NCBI GenBank assembly: GCA_900618795.1
Contig: UYJD01000005.1
Coordinates: forward strand, 972,522 to 1,036,521
Length of the DNA: 64,000 nt
DNA from: Cyanodermella asteris
Taxonomy: Eukaryota > Ascomycota > Lecanoromycetes > Ostropales > Stictidaceae
Direction: 5' to 3'
Below, in pieces: positions 54,199 to 64,000 of the stretch (position 1 is the first letter of the stretch; the number at the start of each line of letters is the position of its first letter). The notes under the pieces were generated by a model. The model was given only the letters and a program-made list of their open reading frames with translations. It ran no database searches and was not told where the DNA came from. The position numbers were made by a program, and so were the translations under genes.

Positions 54199-55872
54199 AG
54201 GAGACGTCCTTGCCGGCAAGAATTACATGTCGCTCCGAAGGAGCATCATAAACGATCTCCGCAACTGTGGCCCGCGGCCGGAACAGTCTCTTGCGCCATC
54301 CAACGGGCGGTCCGAACACAACAAGGTTCGCAGGCATGCCTTGTGCTAGATTGATGCCTTGGCTGGTGCCGAGCCCGATTGCCTTGCGTGCTCTGGTCGA
54401 GACACATTCCTGGGCGCTGTCAGCCCAGTGCAATGGCGTCAGGACGCGCGAAGCCGGAATGTCACTCTCCAGCTTGCTGACGACAATTACGGTCGCGAGA
54501 TCTGGGTTAATGCTGTGCAGCACGATTTGGACTCGCGGATACAGCAACGGGGACCAATACAGCAAGTTTCAACTTCGGATTTGCCGACCCAGTATGGCCG
54601 ATAGTCACAAGCCTGTCGTAAGAGGAAGAATTTGGAAAGAACTTTACTCACATATAGACGTTCAGCTTGTGCTGCTGTTCCAACTTGATAGAGCCCAACA
54701 CCCAGACTTGCTACGCTTAGCGGATCTGCACTGCCTTGAGGTGTAAAGGCATTGCCAACATTGTTGAGGCTCAAAGCTGCATTCAAGCCTAGCTTGTTGA
54801 TCATCCATGGTAATTGAAGTGTACCTCGGCTCCTATCCTGCGTCTCAAAACCCTCATCTGGCCGTCCCTGCATGAAAATATCGCTGGTTGGAAGACCGAC
54901 AAAATGCACAGGTAGTTTTGCAGATGTGATCAGCTCGCTCAAGTACAGCCATTCTGCTTGGGTGAATAGAGCAAGCCGCGTACAATGGCCCAGGCAGACT
55001 GTCTTGTTCTCATTTCTCACATTCCAGAAGTTATTGCTTAGTACTTCAACGACATCCCAAACATTTGCCTCTTTCGTCTTGTCGAGATTGTAATCTAGGT
55101 GGAAATCAAGGTGCTTCTTGTGCTCGATCGCTAGCTCAACAACCCACTCAATGTTATCACGAGCCTTATCATCGTCTTCTTCGACGTAGGGCGTACTGCC
55201 CAAGACATCGACACCCATTTTCTGGACAGCTTCAGAGATCAGGCTTCGATTTGTCTGGACCTGAGGACCACTCATGACGGGATCTTGGGCAAAGACGCAG
55301 ATCTGCACATGACACCTCCCAGCCCACATCTCCTTGAGTTGCAAGCCCGCATCGACGCATTTGAACCCGACGGTCTCGTCGACTTCCACATAGGCTCGCA
55401 TGTGCGTGACCCCGGCCCTGACACTGTCAGCGATCAGCCAATTGCCGCGCTCCAACAGCGCCTCGGCCGTGTAAAGCTTCTTCGCCTCCGCAGTTAGCGA
55501 AAGCGCTTCTTTGAACGTTCCGGAAGTCGGCTTCAGATGCTCCGTGTCCGGATGGGAGAGTAGGTATGGCTTGTCGAGGTGGATGTGGGGGTGGCAGAGA
55601 GATGGTAGGACCAGGCATTGCTCGACGTTGGGACAGAATGGGAGCGACTTGGGTGGTTTCGATTTGGCTGGAACAATCGATTTGATTGTGCCGTGCTCGA
55701 GGTCGATGGTGATGTCGAATAGATCCTTTGTCGATTGGGCAAGGAGGACAGAGTGGAGGATGGCGATGTTCTCGGCTGGTGGGAGACCTAGGCTGTTGTT
55801 GCTATTACCGTGGGTGATATTGAGGATCTCTTGCAGGTCTACGCCATAGCTCTTGAGGAATTCGGCCGCCAT
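54161..55872 (-). CDS. Cytosine deaminase-like amidohydrolase
   Basis: Metal-dependent hydrolase of the amidohydrolase superfamily, cytosine deaminase/CodA branch. Exons 55872-54652 and 54409-54161; the 242-nt intron (GTGAGT, branch CTGAC, end CCCAG) joins RLY to ECVSTRARKAIGLG, which matches the family. 489 residues. Metal motifs: HPHIHLDKP (~95), HLDYNLD (~255), LGHCTRL (~295). At the position where CodA-type enzymes have the catalytic Asp, this one reads SLNNVGNAF, so the Asp seems replaced by Asn; substrate could differ from cytosine, or it might be inactive. The end (GMPANLVVFGP) is the usual small beta-sandwich region. Divergent from a Zn2Cys6 regulator, which may control it. Confidence 0.83.
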
Positions 55873-56666
55873 GGCAACACTGAGATTGCAATGGGATTGT
55901 GAGCATCGTGTTCAGGGCGAGACCTAACACACTTTAGTCCGAACGATGATTTGAATGCACAAGCCATGACGCAAATGTTTAGCATGCGGTGGGGTTCGGA
56001 GCCGCACTAGGCACAAACTGTGCTATCGGTGCTTCATTTATGTTGGCATTTTCGATACCCTCCTACCTCCCGAGCTTCTGCCGATATGAGCTGTATGTAC
56101 AAACTCAGCTATTGGGTGCATGTTGTCGAAATCCAGCTGTCTTGCTACCCTCGGGCGCCGTATCTCGGCGCTTTGACCGCCAACATGTTTTGGGGCTGAT
56201 AGCGATCTATTGCCAAATCGAGCTTACCATGCGTAGCGCTAAAGCTTAACTATTTTCTGGGGATAGATCTGACGCTGATTTGCCTGGTCCTCACGCATCA
56301 CGAACTTATTGCTATTCAAGAACATGGGCCGAGGGGGCGGCTCATCAGCCCCATCGGATGTCTCCCGTCCTTGAAGATGTCAATAACGATATAAATGAAG
56401 CAATAGCCTCATTCTTCAGGATGCTCGTGAAAGCCTCCTGCGCCTACATTGCACGCTCGTCAATATTCCACAGACTGCTCCTGGTAAGAAGACACTGGGA
56501 ACCGTGAACTCATCGCGAGCGCCGACTTGGACCCAAGGTTACAGAAGAGGCCGGCTTATTACGTGGTGGATTGAGCCACTGTGATAAGGTTCTTATTATA
56601 TCCTTGGCCGATACTTTGGTCATCGCTGAGCAACGTTCTTTTTCGGCAACGACTCTCTGCGCTAGC
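55873..56666. promoter_or_regulatory. Divergent promoter, amidohydrolase and C6 regulator
   Basis: 794 bp between the two starts. It contains one CGG-N3-CCG at 56152-56160, the type of inverted CGG pair that zinc cluster proteins bind. Confidence 0.45.
56152..56160. promoter_or_regulatory. CGG-N3-CCG, candidate Zn2Cys6 site
   Basis: CGGGCGCCG, a perfect inverted CGG pair. Such motifs occur by chance too; the position between a regulator and its neighbour is what makes it of note. Confidence 0.35.
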
Positions 56667-58285
56667 ATGGTGAACCCAGGACACCGCAGTCGAGGCTGCG
56701 ATCGTTGCCGCTCACAGAAGGTGAAATGCGATGAAGGTACGCCAGCAGCCTCCTGAGAATGTGAACAGACTCTAACACTTTTCCAGGCCTGCCGAATTGC
56801 CGACGATGCTCAGACCGCGGCCACAAATGCGAATACACCAACACGATCGGAGCATTTCAATCGATGAATGGCTGGGCTCAGACCACAGTGACCGTCCGAG
56901 TACGTGAGGCGACAGAGAAGCGAGCAGCGAAACTGAACCAAACGGCTTGCTGTGCACCGTGCCAGCTGCCACGCAAAACTGGAATCAGACGACCCGTATC
57001 AGACGACTTATCTCAAGCGACCAGGTTGTTCCTAGAACAATTCGTGTATCACGGTGACCATGTCCGTTCTACGCATGGCCTTTTGGGCAACCTACCAGCC
57101 ATGTACAAGCGGAGGTCAGCACCGGTGTTCCTCAAGGAGGCCGTCCACGCCCCTGCGCTTGCCTACTCGGCCAACATCTTTCGTCAGACACACCTACTTG
57201 AGTTGGCTGGGAAAGCTTACCGCAAATCGATCGTGTTGCTGAGTACATTTTTGAATTCACAGGACTCCACGGGCACAAATGAGAAGCTGTCTGCCATCGT
57301 CCTCCTCGGTCTGTACGAGCTGATATCCGCACAGCGACCGGCTGAGCGATCCTGGTATCATGCTCATGCTCGCGGTCTCCGCTTGGTCATGCTGACGAGT
57401 CCTGATATTGATAAGAGCTTGGCACCGGCAACATTTCGTCTCCTTTGCTCCGAAGACCTCGCGGTGAGAAGGAAGCCTTCAATCGGGCTTGACGTGATGG
57501 GCTTGAAACATTCCAGCTGGCTCGATGAAGCGGCCTCGCGCGTCGGATATCTCACAGCAGACTTGTCCGCCCGAACAAAAGTCCTCCAAGACTCATTAAG
57601 CCGAGCTGAATACATCTCCAGCGACGAATGGGCCCAGCTATGGTCAGCTCTGAATGAAGCCTTGGACATCGTAAGTGATTGTTTTGAGAGAGCGCCCCCA
57701 GATTGGCACGGCCTGTCCCGAACGGACGTCACAGACGCAGGTCGGGCAGATTGGTATCCAAGCCTTGGACTTTGCGTGCTCTGGAATTATTTTAGGTGTA
57801 TGCAACTACACCTCAGACACCTCATGATTGATATTTACGAGACCATGGTTTTATTGGCCCATCCGACGGCGTGGGAATTACCTTGTCTGGAAGACATACA
57901 AAGGGATGTGTCTGTCATCGTTGAGAATATCGCTGCTTCGTGCAGGTATCAACTCGGCGAAATACGTACACCACCAGGCGTCGTCGATCAATATGGGCCC
58001 GTCCAAGCAGTTGCAAGAATTTGGTTGCTCTGGACCCTACAGATGATGCTGGACGTTCCTGGACTGAACCAAAAACACAAGGACTGGACATTTGAGATTC
58101 TTGAGCGCGTTGGGAACGAAGGCATTCGTCACGGACACTTACTGAGGGCCCTCTATTTGAGTGCAGTCGTCGATGACAAGTGTCCGCCACTGACAGCAGG
58201 CGAAGATAAGGGTTTGGACGACGATGACCATGGACGATGCGCTTTGGATCTGCCGGGTGCGCAAGTCGAAGACTGCGCGTTCTGA
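56667..58285 (+). CDS. Zn2Cys6 fungal transcription factor
   Basis: Exons 56667-56736 and 56787-58285 (522 residues); the intron (GTACGC, CTAAC, TTCCAG) falls inside the zinc cluster. The cluster is complete: CDRCRSQKVKCDE joined to GLPNCRRCSDRGHKC, all six cysteines present. Next is a basic stretch, then the fungal-specific helical middle region (about residues 130-430), with VFLKEAVHAPALAYSA in the usual early position. An upstream in-frame ATG at 56571 would add 32 residues; I prefer 56667 because MVNPGHRSRGC is the usual short lead into the cluster. Regulators of this class often lie next to the pathway genes they control, here possibly the amidohydrolase and the SDR. Confidence 0.88.
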
Positions 58286-58633
58286 GCATAGTTGGCAAGA
58301 GAATCAAAGATAAGAATACATACAGAGCTAGACGGTGAACACTCAAACAAGACACGATCATCTCAATCGTGCTTCTACTGCATGTTTCTGTCACGATAGT
58401 CAAATGCAATCACAGTCGGTATCGGTGACTCTTAGACTGACATAGGCAGAAGCACTCCGTCTTGATAACCTGGCTAACATTCAAGTTTCGGTTATTTTCG
58501 TGGGAGCGATTGTGTGAATAGATGATTCGGACAGGGAAAAAGTACTTCTTGTTCCGGCGGCGAAGCAAACTCCGAGTCCGTTGACCAGTGCAACTATTTC
58601 GGAAGCTGTTAAGCTCCGATCAATGGCGTCATA

Positions 58634-58660
58634 GCATGCACATTATGAATAAATGCATGC
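58634..58660. promoter_or_regulatory. GCATGCA / TGCATGC inverted repeat
   Basis: Two 7-bp arms (58634-58640 and 58654-58660) separated by 13 bp, 170 bp upstream of the SDR ATG. A further GCATGC core lies near 58757. Could bind a dimeric regulator. Confidence 0.35.
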
Positions 58661-58728
58661 ATCAATGATTCAACCCACCTTCCAGCCTCAAATGCAGGGA
58701 CAAGCGGGGAAGACGCCGCCGGCCAGCG

Positions 58729-58735
58729 TATATAT
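58729..58735 (+). promoter_or_regulatory. TATA box of second SDR gene
   Basis: TATATAT, 96 bp before the ATG at 58831. Confidence 0.5.
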
Positions 58736-58830
58736 GCTCAAGATGCTGTCGCTACGCATGCGCGTCAAATTCAAGCCTTTCCTGACATAATTCACACATC
58801 CCGATTAGATTGAGCATCACATTGTTCACA

Positions 58831-59765
58831 ATGGTTCACGCTGTATTTCGCTCAGGCGCTCGCGCCCTCATCACTGGAGGTGAGCGTTATCTAGCGCCTC
58901 AATTCTAGCTCGTTGCCGCTACCTCAATCTTCGATCTTGTTCGGCCTGCTAACTGACTTTAGCTGCCAGCGGCGTCGGCTTCCAAATCGCCCGCCAATGC
59001 GCCGTCGCCGGTATGAAACTCGGCCTCGTCGACATCAACAAAGAGAACCTCGCCAAAGCCAAAGAGTTCCTCTCAAACTCCACCGACGTCGAAACTTACA
59101 ACATCGACGTCGGCCAGCTCAGCCAATGGCGCGAAGTGAAATCCAGCTTCGAAGCCAAATTCGGCGGAGGCGTCGACTTCCTCGTCCTGAACGCCGGCAC
59201 CGGCATCCCGCACAAGTTCGACGACGCCGATCTCGTCGACAAGTTCACCAAGATCTTCCAGACGAACTTCTTCGGCTATCTCAACGGCCTGCAGACCTTC
59301 TTACCGAGTATCAAGGCGCAGAAGGAGGCGACGGCGATTGTGCTTACGGGCTCGAAGCAGGGGATCACGAACCCGCCCGGGTATCCGGCTTATAATGCTA
59401 CGAAGGCGGCGGTGAAGTCGTTGGCGGAGCAGCTGAGCTATGATTTGAGGAACAGTAACACAACGGTTCATCTGTTGGTTCCGGGCTGGACTTTCACGGG
59501 AATGACGAATAGGGGCAACCCGGGCGCGACAAAGCCGGCGGGTGCGTGGGCGCCGGAACAGGTTGCGCAGTATTTGATGGACAAGATGGACAAGAAGAGC
59601 TTCTATGTGATCTGTCCCGATGATGACGTGACTGAAGAGATGGATAAGAGGAGGATGCTCTGGAGTGTTGGAGACATTGTAGAGGACAGGCCGCCGTTGA
59701 GCAGGTGGAGGGAGGACTGGAAGGAAAAGGCACAGAAAGGGGTTGATGCTATTAAGTTGCCCTGA
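58831..59765 (+). CDS. Short-chain dehydrogenase/reductase
   Basis: Exons 58831-58879 and 58963-59765 (283 residues) with an 83-nt intron (GTGAGC, CTGAC, TTTAG). SDR motifs: TGAASGVG at residues 15-22, Asp at the end of strand 2 (LVDIN, favouring NAD(H)), LNAGTG in place of NNAG, a serine in LTGSKQG, YNATK as the active YxxxK, then PGWTFTGM. The C-terminal 50 residues (CPDDDVTEEMDKRRMLW...) are less common and look like a longer substrate-binding lid. No signal peptide. It may belong with the regulator and amidohydrolase upstream and the MetE-like gene downstream. Substrate unknown. Confidence 0.9.
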
Positions 59766-60501
59766 AGTTCAAGTCTCATTCTGCAAATACGAGTCTTACA
59801 ATCTTTCACCTGCACGATTTCGATTCCCATTCTTGCCCGCGATCGCGATCGGCGGCGAGAAACTGTCGGAACTCAATGATCATCTAACGTATTAGTTATT
59901 GTTGTTTTCTCGTCGTTTCCGTTGCACCCAGCGGTTTTCCCAAGGCTTGTGTTCGCGTTAAAGACGTATGCCATTAATCAAACTGGTCGACCGTAAGCAC
60001 GTGAATGAGGTCATAATTGACTAGTACTGTGCCACTTATATCTGCAGAAATCCTATATTCGCGCCTAGGATATCTCGGTTTAGTAAGTCTCTTTTAGATG
60101 ACTTCGCTCGGCATACCGTCTGCTCAATTTTGTTGTTTACCTGTGTACACGACCTGCAGACCAGTTTTGCGAGGCTCTTCACCTCAATATGCCGGGGTTT
60201 TTGTGGGGCCAACCTAGCCACGGACTCCGCACCTCGTCTCATGGCGAGTCGGCATATGGATCCACAAATCAGCCGCTCGTGAGTCCATTTGCCGTCTGCC
60301 ACTGCCGTGGCTATCTTCCGCTGAAGAGGCCCAATAGTGATGGAAATTGCGCGTATCTTGTTAAAGATGATAGTGGGGAGGGGGGAATCGGCGAATGGGG
60401 CTGAAACTTGTCTGACAATTCTGCAATATTGTACATACCTTGAATTGCGAGTTCACCAAAATCGTCCAAGCGATTCAAGACCGTGAATTCGGTTCCTGAC
60501 A
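59766..60501. other. Promoter region of MetE-like gene
   Basis: 736 bp between two rightward genes. Contains a CGATCGCGATCG palindrome-like stretch near 59839-59850. No gene supported. Confidence 0.45.
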
Positions 60502-61700
60502 ATGGTCCTACCAAAAGGCGTCTACCGCGCCGACCACGTCGGCAGCTTCCTCCGCGCAAAGACCATCCTCGACGAACGCACAGCAATAGCAAACAAGACC
60601 TCCGACACCACAAAACTCCGCGCCGTCGAAGACGCCGCCATCGCCTCCGTCGTCAGCAACCAACTCTCCTCCGGCCTCCGCTCCATCACCGACGGCGAAT
60701 TCCGCCGCCTCTACTTCCACCTCGACTTCCTCGAGAAGCTCTCCGGCGTAACCATCAAAGGCTCAATCGGCGAAATCCGTCCCTTCCACTTCTCGCCCCC
60801 GTCCCTCGTCGTGAGCGGCAAGCTCGGACACCCCGATCCGATTCAAGTGTCCGATTTCGAGTACCTCGAGTCCCAGATCAAGGCGAACGGGGCAGCGGGC
60901 ACGGCGACCACGAAAGTATGCATTCCGAGCCCGACGATGGTGCACTTTCGGGGCGGGAGGGCGAGCATCGATATCGCGGCGTATCCGGACCTGGATCCCT
61001 TTTTCGCCGACCTGGCTGCCGTGTACCAGGCCGAGATTGCGGATCTGTACGCTGCGGGCTGCAGGTTCGTGCAGCTCGACGACACGAATCTGGCGTATCT
61101 ATGTGATCCGGAGATGAGGCGGGCGGCGGAGCAGGAGAGGAAAGAGGATTTGTCGGCTTTGCCGCGCCGGTATGCCGAGCTGATCAATGCGGCAATCAGC
61201 AAGCAGCCGGCCGATATGAAGGTGGGAATTCATCTGTGCAGGGGTAATTATCGGAGTAAATGGTTTGCGAGCGGTGGCTACGAGCCGGTTGCGGAGGTGC
61301 TTTTCAAGGAGTTGAATGTGGATGCGTACTTCTTGGAGTACGACGATGCACGTTCGGGGGATTTCCAGGTGAGCTCATCTTGTATGAGAACACATGGGAC
61401 CAAGCAAACTGACACATTTTTTCTTAGCCACTGAGACACCTGCCGGAGCACAAGGTTGTGGTGCTTGGATTGATGTCCAGCAAGAAGAACACACTGGACG
61501 ACAAGGCCGAGATCATTCAGAGATTGCACGAGGCGGCGAAGGTATGTCCGAAGGGCCTTGACCAGCTTTGCTTGAGCCACCAGTGTGGTTTCAGTTCCAC
61601 TATGGAGGGAAACGATCTCACCGAAGAGGAGCAGTGGGCAAAGGTCAGACTGGAGGTAGAAATTGCCAAGGAGGTTTGGGGGGATGATTTGTCCAAGTAG
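60502..61700 (+). CDS. Cobalamin-independent methionine synthase-like protein
   Basis: Exons 60502-61368 and 61428-61700 (379 residues) with a GTGAGC...CTTAG intron. It matches the C-terminal catalytic half of MetE: the opening RADHVGSFLR, ITDGEFRR, VCIPSPTMVHF, VQLDDTNLAYL, the zinc ligands in GIHLCRGN (His, Cys) and a final Cys in HQCGFSS. True MetE is about 760 residues with two barrels; this has one, so it belongs to the short MetE-like group, often annotated as 5-methyltetrahydropteroyltriglutamate-homocysteine methyltransferase-like. Such proteins can act on other thiols or methyl donors. It is probably cytosolic. Confidence 0.88.
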
Positions 61701-62027
61701 GAATTGTAAACCACTTTGATCACGATTCGGGTAAGGGGCGGAGCTGGGAATGTGAACAACTGTGTTTGGATAATTGTCATCGGAAAGAGGTCAGGAAGAC
61801 GCGCTTCTCCAACGCACTGCAGCGTGCATTGCACCATATGACCTTAGTGGGGATGGAGAACAAACAAGCAGAAATCTCAGGATCTCGTTGAGAAAAGTGT
61901 TCGAATTCAGCAAACGCCATCAAAACGCCGTTATTTGCACGTCATGATCCGCTCAAGGTCATTATCATCAATCGGCACATGGGCCTCGTCATCCAAAAAG
62001 CCAAGACTCAAACGTCAGCCGTCTCTT
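61701..62027. other. Convergent intergenic region
   Basis: Short 3' region between the MetE-like gene and the Bir1-like gene; no gene. Confidence 0.5.
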
Positions 62028-64000
62028 CTACTCCTCTACCACTTCCAAACCCTCGAGTGCCCTCAATGCTCTAACGCCATGACTTTCAAGCTGTCCGACA
62101 GCGCGCTCGCATTCGGACTTCATTCTCTGTTCACACTTCTTGGCGTTGTGCCTGATCCATTCCTCAACCGTCATCTTCTTCTCGGGGCTTGTGAGCAGTC
62201 CCTGAGTCTGCTGCAGGGTCCTCTTGAAGGGTGACCTATTCTCCTTGTCTTTAACGGCGGGACCAAGCCACTTAGCCTGTTTCGAATCTGGTGATCCCAA
62301 CAGAGCAGCTTCAAGGTCGACGGGGTGCCAGGGGAACGAACTCTTCAGCGCCCATTCGGGTGTCACGCTGTCCTCTGTACGCTCCCTTCGGCTGGACTTT
62401 GTAGGCGTGGTGGCTTCAGCAGCAAGAGGAACCCGCATTGTGTTGGAGGCGGACTGGCTCGGCGCAAGAGCCTGGAGCGGTGGTCGCGTATGACCTGGAC
62501 GAGCCGAAGGCTGCTCATTCTCGGCGTTTGAGGATTGTGGCGATGGCGTCGGACTCGGAAACCCACCAGGGGCCATTTGGCGAGGAGACTTTGGCATAGG
62601 CTGCCTAGCGTTGCGTGCGGGATGTACAGGTGACGGGGAAGGAGATCGTGAAACATCTTTGATGGCCTCAGACTCCTCTGTAGCAGCAATGTCCTTGTCC
62701 GCTTGACTCGCCTTCTGCTTCAGGGCGACCGCTTTTCCCTTGGTCTGGGTCTTCTTAGGAGCTTGGGCCTTCGCGGCTTTCGCCTTGATAGCTTTAGGGG
62801 CCTTGATCGGCTTCGAGGCTGGCATTGGCTTCTTAGGGCTGAAATGTTCGACAAGTTCCGGAGGGACCTCAGCCTCTTCCAGCACAGACGGTTCGTGCTC
62901 GAACGATGACGAAAAACGAAGCTCACGACTCGCTGGCTGCATGGATCGCCTGTCATCATTCCCAGACTGCAGCTCGTCTTCACTCTCGGCAACAACTTCA
63001 GGTTCTGGCTCAGGCACGCGTTGTGTTCCTTGCTTGGATGCTTTGCCGTTCTTGCCTTTCGCAGCGGGGGCTTTCTGGGCTGTCTTCTTGCCTTTGGCCT
63101 TGCTCTTCGTGCGTTCAGGCTCATGCTCATCAAGGGCCGCCTCAATGTCAGCGTCTTCTTCGTTCACATTCTCGTAATGGTTCGCGAAAAGTTGGTTCGT
63201 TTGTGTGACAATGACACTATCTTCAATAGCAGGCGAAGGTACCTTGGGGGAGTAGGCGGCGAGGACGTCCTGAGATTCCTTCACGTCACCCTTTGGAGCG
63301 GACTTGGCAGCTTTACGTCCAGTCGCTTTCGGCGCCGCCTTCTTCATTCCCTGTGAGAGCCCAGAAGCCAGGATGTCTTGGGACTGAGTATCTTTGACCC
63401 CTTCCGGCAGGATTTCGGAAGCTTGGCTCACCATAGTCTTGCTTGCGGCTCTGTTGGTGGCTTTGCCACGAGGAGCCCGGTTTGCTTTTGCCTTTGGGTC
63501 GGGAATTGGCTCTAGCTCTTCGTCCGCCTCTGGCTCCTCTGTTTCCTCTGGCTGGGGTGGGAGATCCGAAGGACCTTCGCCATGTTGCATTTCGTGGTCT
63601 TCATCATCGCGCTCGAGATCTGCCTCTAGCATGGCATCAATTTCGCCTTCGTCAAGTATAGGTCGCCGTGGCGCCGCCTTCGAGGACGTCGTGGATGCCT
63701 TTCTTGATGTCTTCCTTGTGCCAGACGTGGCCCGAGATGAGGCCCTTGATCCCGCAGTGCCGCGCTTCTTTCCTCCCCTCTTTGGCATTGATATCTCCCC
63801 TGGCTCTGCATCGGCCATTGAGATGTCGTATGTCACACTTGTATCCGCATCTGCGACCGGTGGCGCTGCACTAGCGCGAGATCTCGTTGCACGCTTCCGG
63901 GGCGGCTCTGAAATCTCTGTCTCCAGGATGTCATCTTGCATGTCCTCAGTATATCGTTTTTTGCCTCTTGATTTCTTGGGCTGGAGCACAGGTTCGACGT
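62028..64000 (-). CDS. Probable Bir1/survivin homologue, C-terminal part (partial)
   Basis: About 656 residues visible, the frame open to the right edge where the 5' end with any BIR zinc domains would lie. The visible part is a long disordered chain rich in Lys, Ala, Pro and Ser with acidic blocks (EETEEPEADEELEP) and many S-P sites (SPKKPMP, SPSPSPVHP), as expected of a Cdk-regulated chromatin protein. The last 60 residues are a conserved helix beginning MTVEEWIRHNAKKCEQRM and ending ALEGLEVVEE, which I associate with the C-terminus of fungal Bir1 (chromosomal passenger complex, anchors Aurora B/Sli15 at centromeres). The name rests on that segment only; no BIR is seen, so another nuclear scaffold remains possible. 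Confidence 0.55.
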   Translation of the reverse strand, partial: VEPVLQPKKSRGKKRYTEDMQDDILETEISEPPRKRATRSRASAAPPVADADTSVTYDISMADAEPGEISMPKRGGKKRGTAGSRASSRATSGTRKTSRKASTTSSKAAPRRPILDEGEIDAMLEADLERDDEDHEMQHGEGPSDLPPQPEETEEPEADEELEPIPDPKAKANRAPRGKATNRAASKTMVSQASEILPEGVKDTQSQDILASGLSQGMKKAAPKATGRKAAKSAPKGDVKESQDVLAAYSPKVPSPAIEDSVIVTQTNQLFANHYENVNEEDADIEAALDEHEPERTKSKAKGKKTAQKAPAAKGKNGKASKQGTQRVPEPEPEVVAESEDELQSGNDDRRSMQPASRELRFSSSFEHEPSVLEEAEVPPELVEHFSPKKPMPASKPIKAPKAIKAKAAKAQAPKKTQTKGKAVALKQKASQADKDIAATEESEAIKDVSRSPSPSPVHPARNARQPMPKSPRQMAPGGFPSPTPSPQSSNAENEQPSARPGHTRPPLQALAPSQSASNTMRVPLAAEATTPTKSSRRERTEDSVTPEWALKSSFPWHPVDLEAALLGSPDSKQAKWLGPAVKDKENRSPFKRTLQQTQGLLTSPEKKMTVEEWIRHNAKKCEQRMKSECERAVGQLESHGVRALRALEGLEVVEE

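Larger units (their letters stand above)
58286..58830. other. Promoter region of second SDR
   Basis: Spacer after the C6 regulator. Carries a 7-bp inverted repeat at 58634-58660 and a TATA box at 58729-58735. Confidence 0.5.

Noticed and set aside
60483-61106. Arg-rich frame of 207 codons on the plus strand
   Set aside because: It is a shifted reading of the MetE-like gene and is made of Arg/Pro/His repeats typical of such shadows.
1-64000. Search for CRISPR arrays, rRNA, LTRs, LINE reverse transcriptase, transposase or viral genes
   Set aside because: No repeats with regular spacers and no reverse transcriptase, integrase, transposase or capsid motif was seen in the open frames.

Overview
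The window is fungal nuclear DNA of a filamentous ascomycete (Pezizomycotina), most likely a Dothideomycete. The evidence is compact genes with many 39-240 nt introns (GTAAGT/GTGAGT donors, CTNAC branch sites), single-copy eukaryotic genes (Rna14, Asf1, Rad3, Listerin, uS10, mitochondrial uL22), a fungus-only C6 zinc cluster regulator, and a GT2 of the type studied in Zymoseptoria. No rRNA, tRNA, CRISPR array or intact transposon was recognised.

Layout. 0-6 kb: the start of a secreted protein leaving the left edge, an SDR oxidoreductase, and an Argonaute of the QDE-2 class with an intact slicer tetrad but a one-base phase break in its PAZ region. 8-17 kb: housekeeping block of RNA14, ASF1, a GT15 mannosyltransferase, an Ecdysoneless/SGT1 homologue and a small two-repeat protein. 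18-26 kb: accessory region with a secreted Yellow/MRJP-type protein, three small single-pass or double-pass membrane orphans, other unrecognised genes, a diverged tandem duplication and gene-poor stretches. 27-33 kb: GT2 polysaccharide synthase-like protein, MOT1-type molybdate transporter, mitochondrial uL22. 35-45 kb: a two-exon fungal DNA-binding-like protein, a small divergent pair with a 2OG-Fe(II) dioxygenase, a membrane-anchored MaoC hydratase-like protein, a CCCH/FG nucleoporin. 45-54 kb: uS10, Listerin, Rad3. 54-62 kb: amidohydrolase, Zn2Cys6 regulator, SDR and MetE-like protein, which together look like a small metabolic neighbourhood. 62-64 kb: 3' part of a probable Bir1/survivin homologue, leaving the right edge.

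The housekeeping genes are unrelated in function and sit in divergent or convergent pairs, as is usual in such genomes. Two places suggest coordinated or novel biology: the orphan membrane protein cluster (20.0-23.6 kb) and the 54.2-61.7 kb catabolic or biosynthetic neighbourhood with its own regulator. Rad3 and the amidohydrolase overlap tail to tail inside their coding sequences. All exon borders were inferred by eye from frame, splice consensus and known family sequence; hypothetical genes without family support are marked with low confidence.
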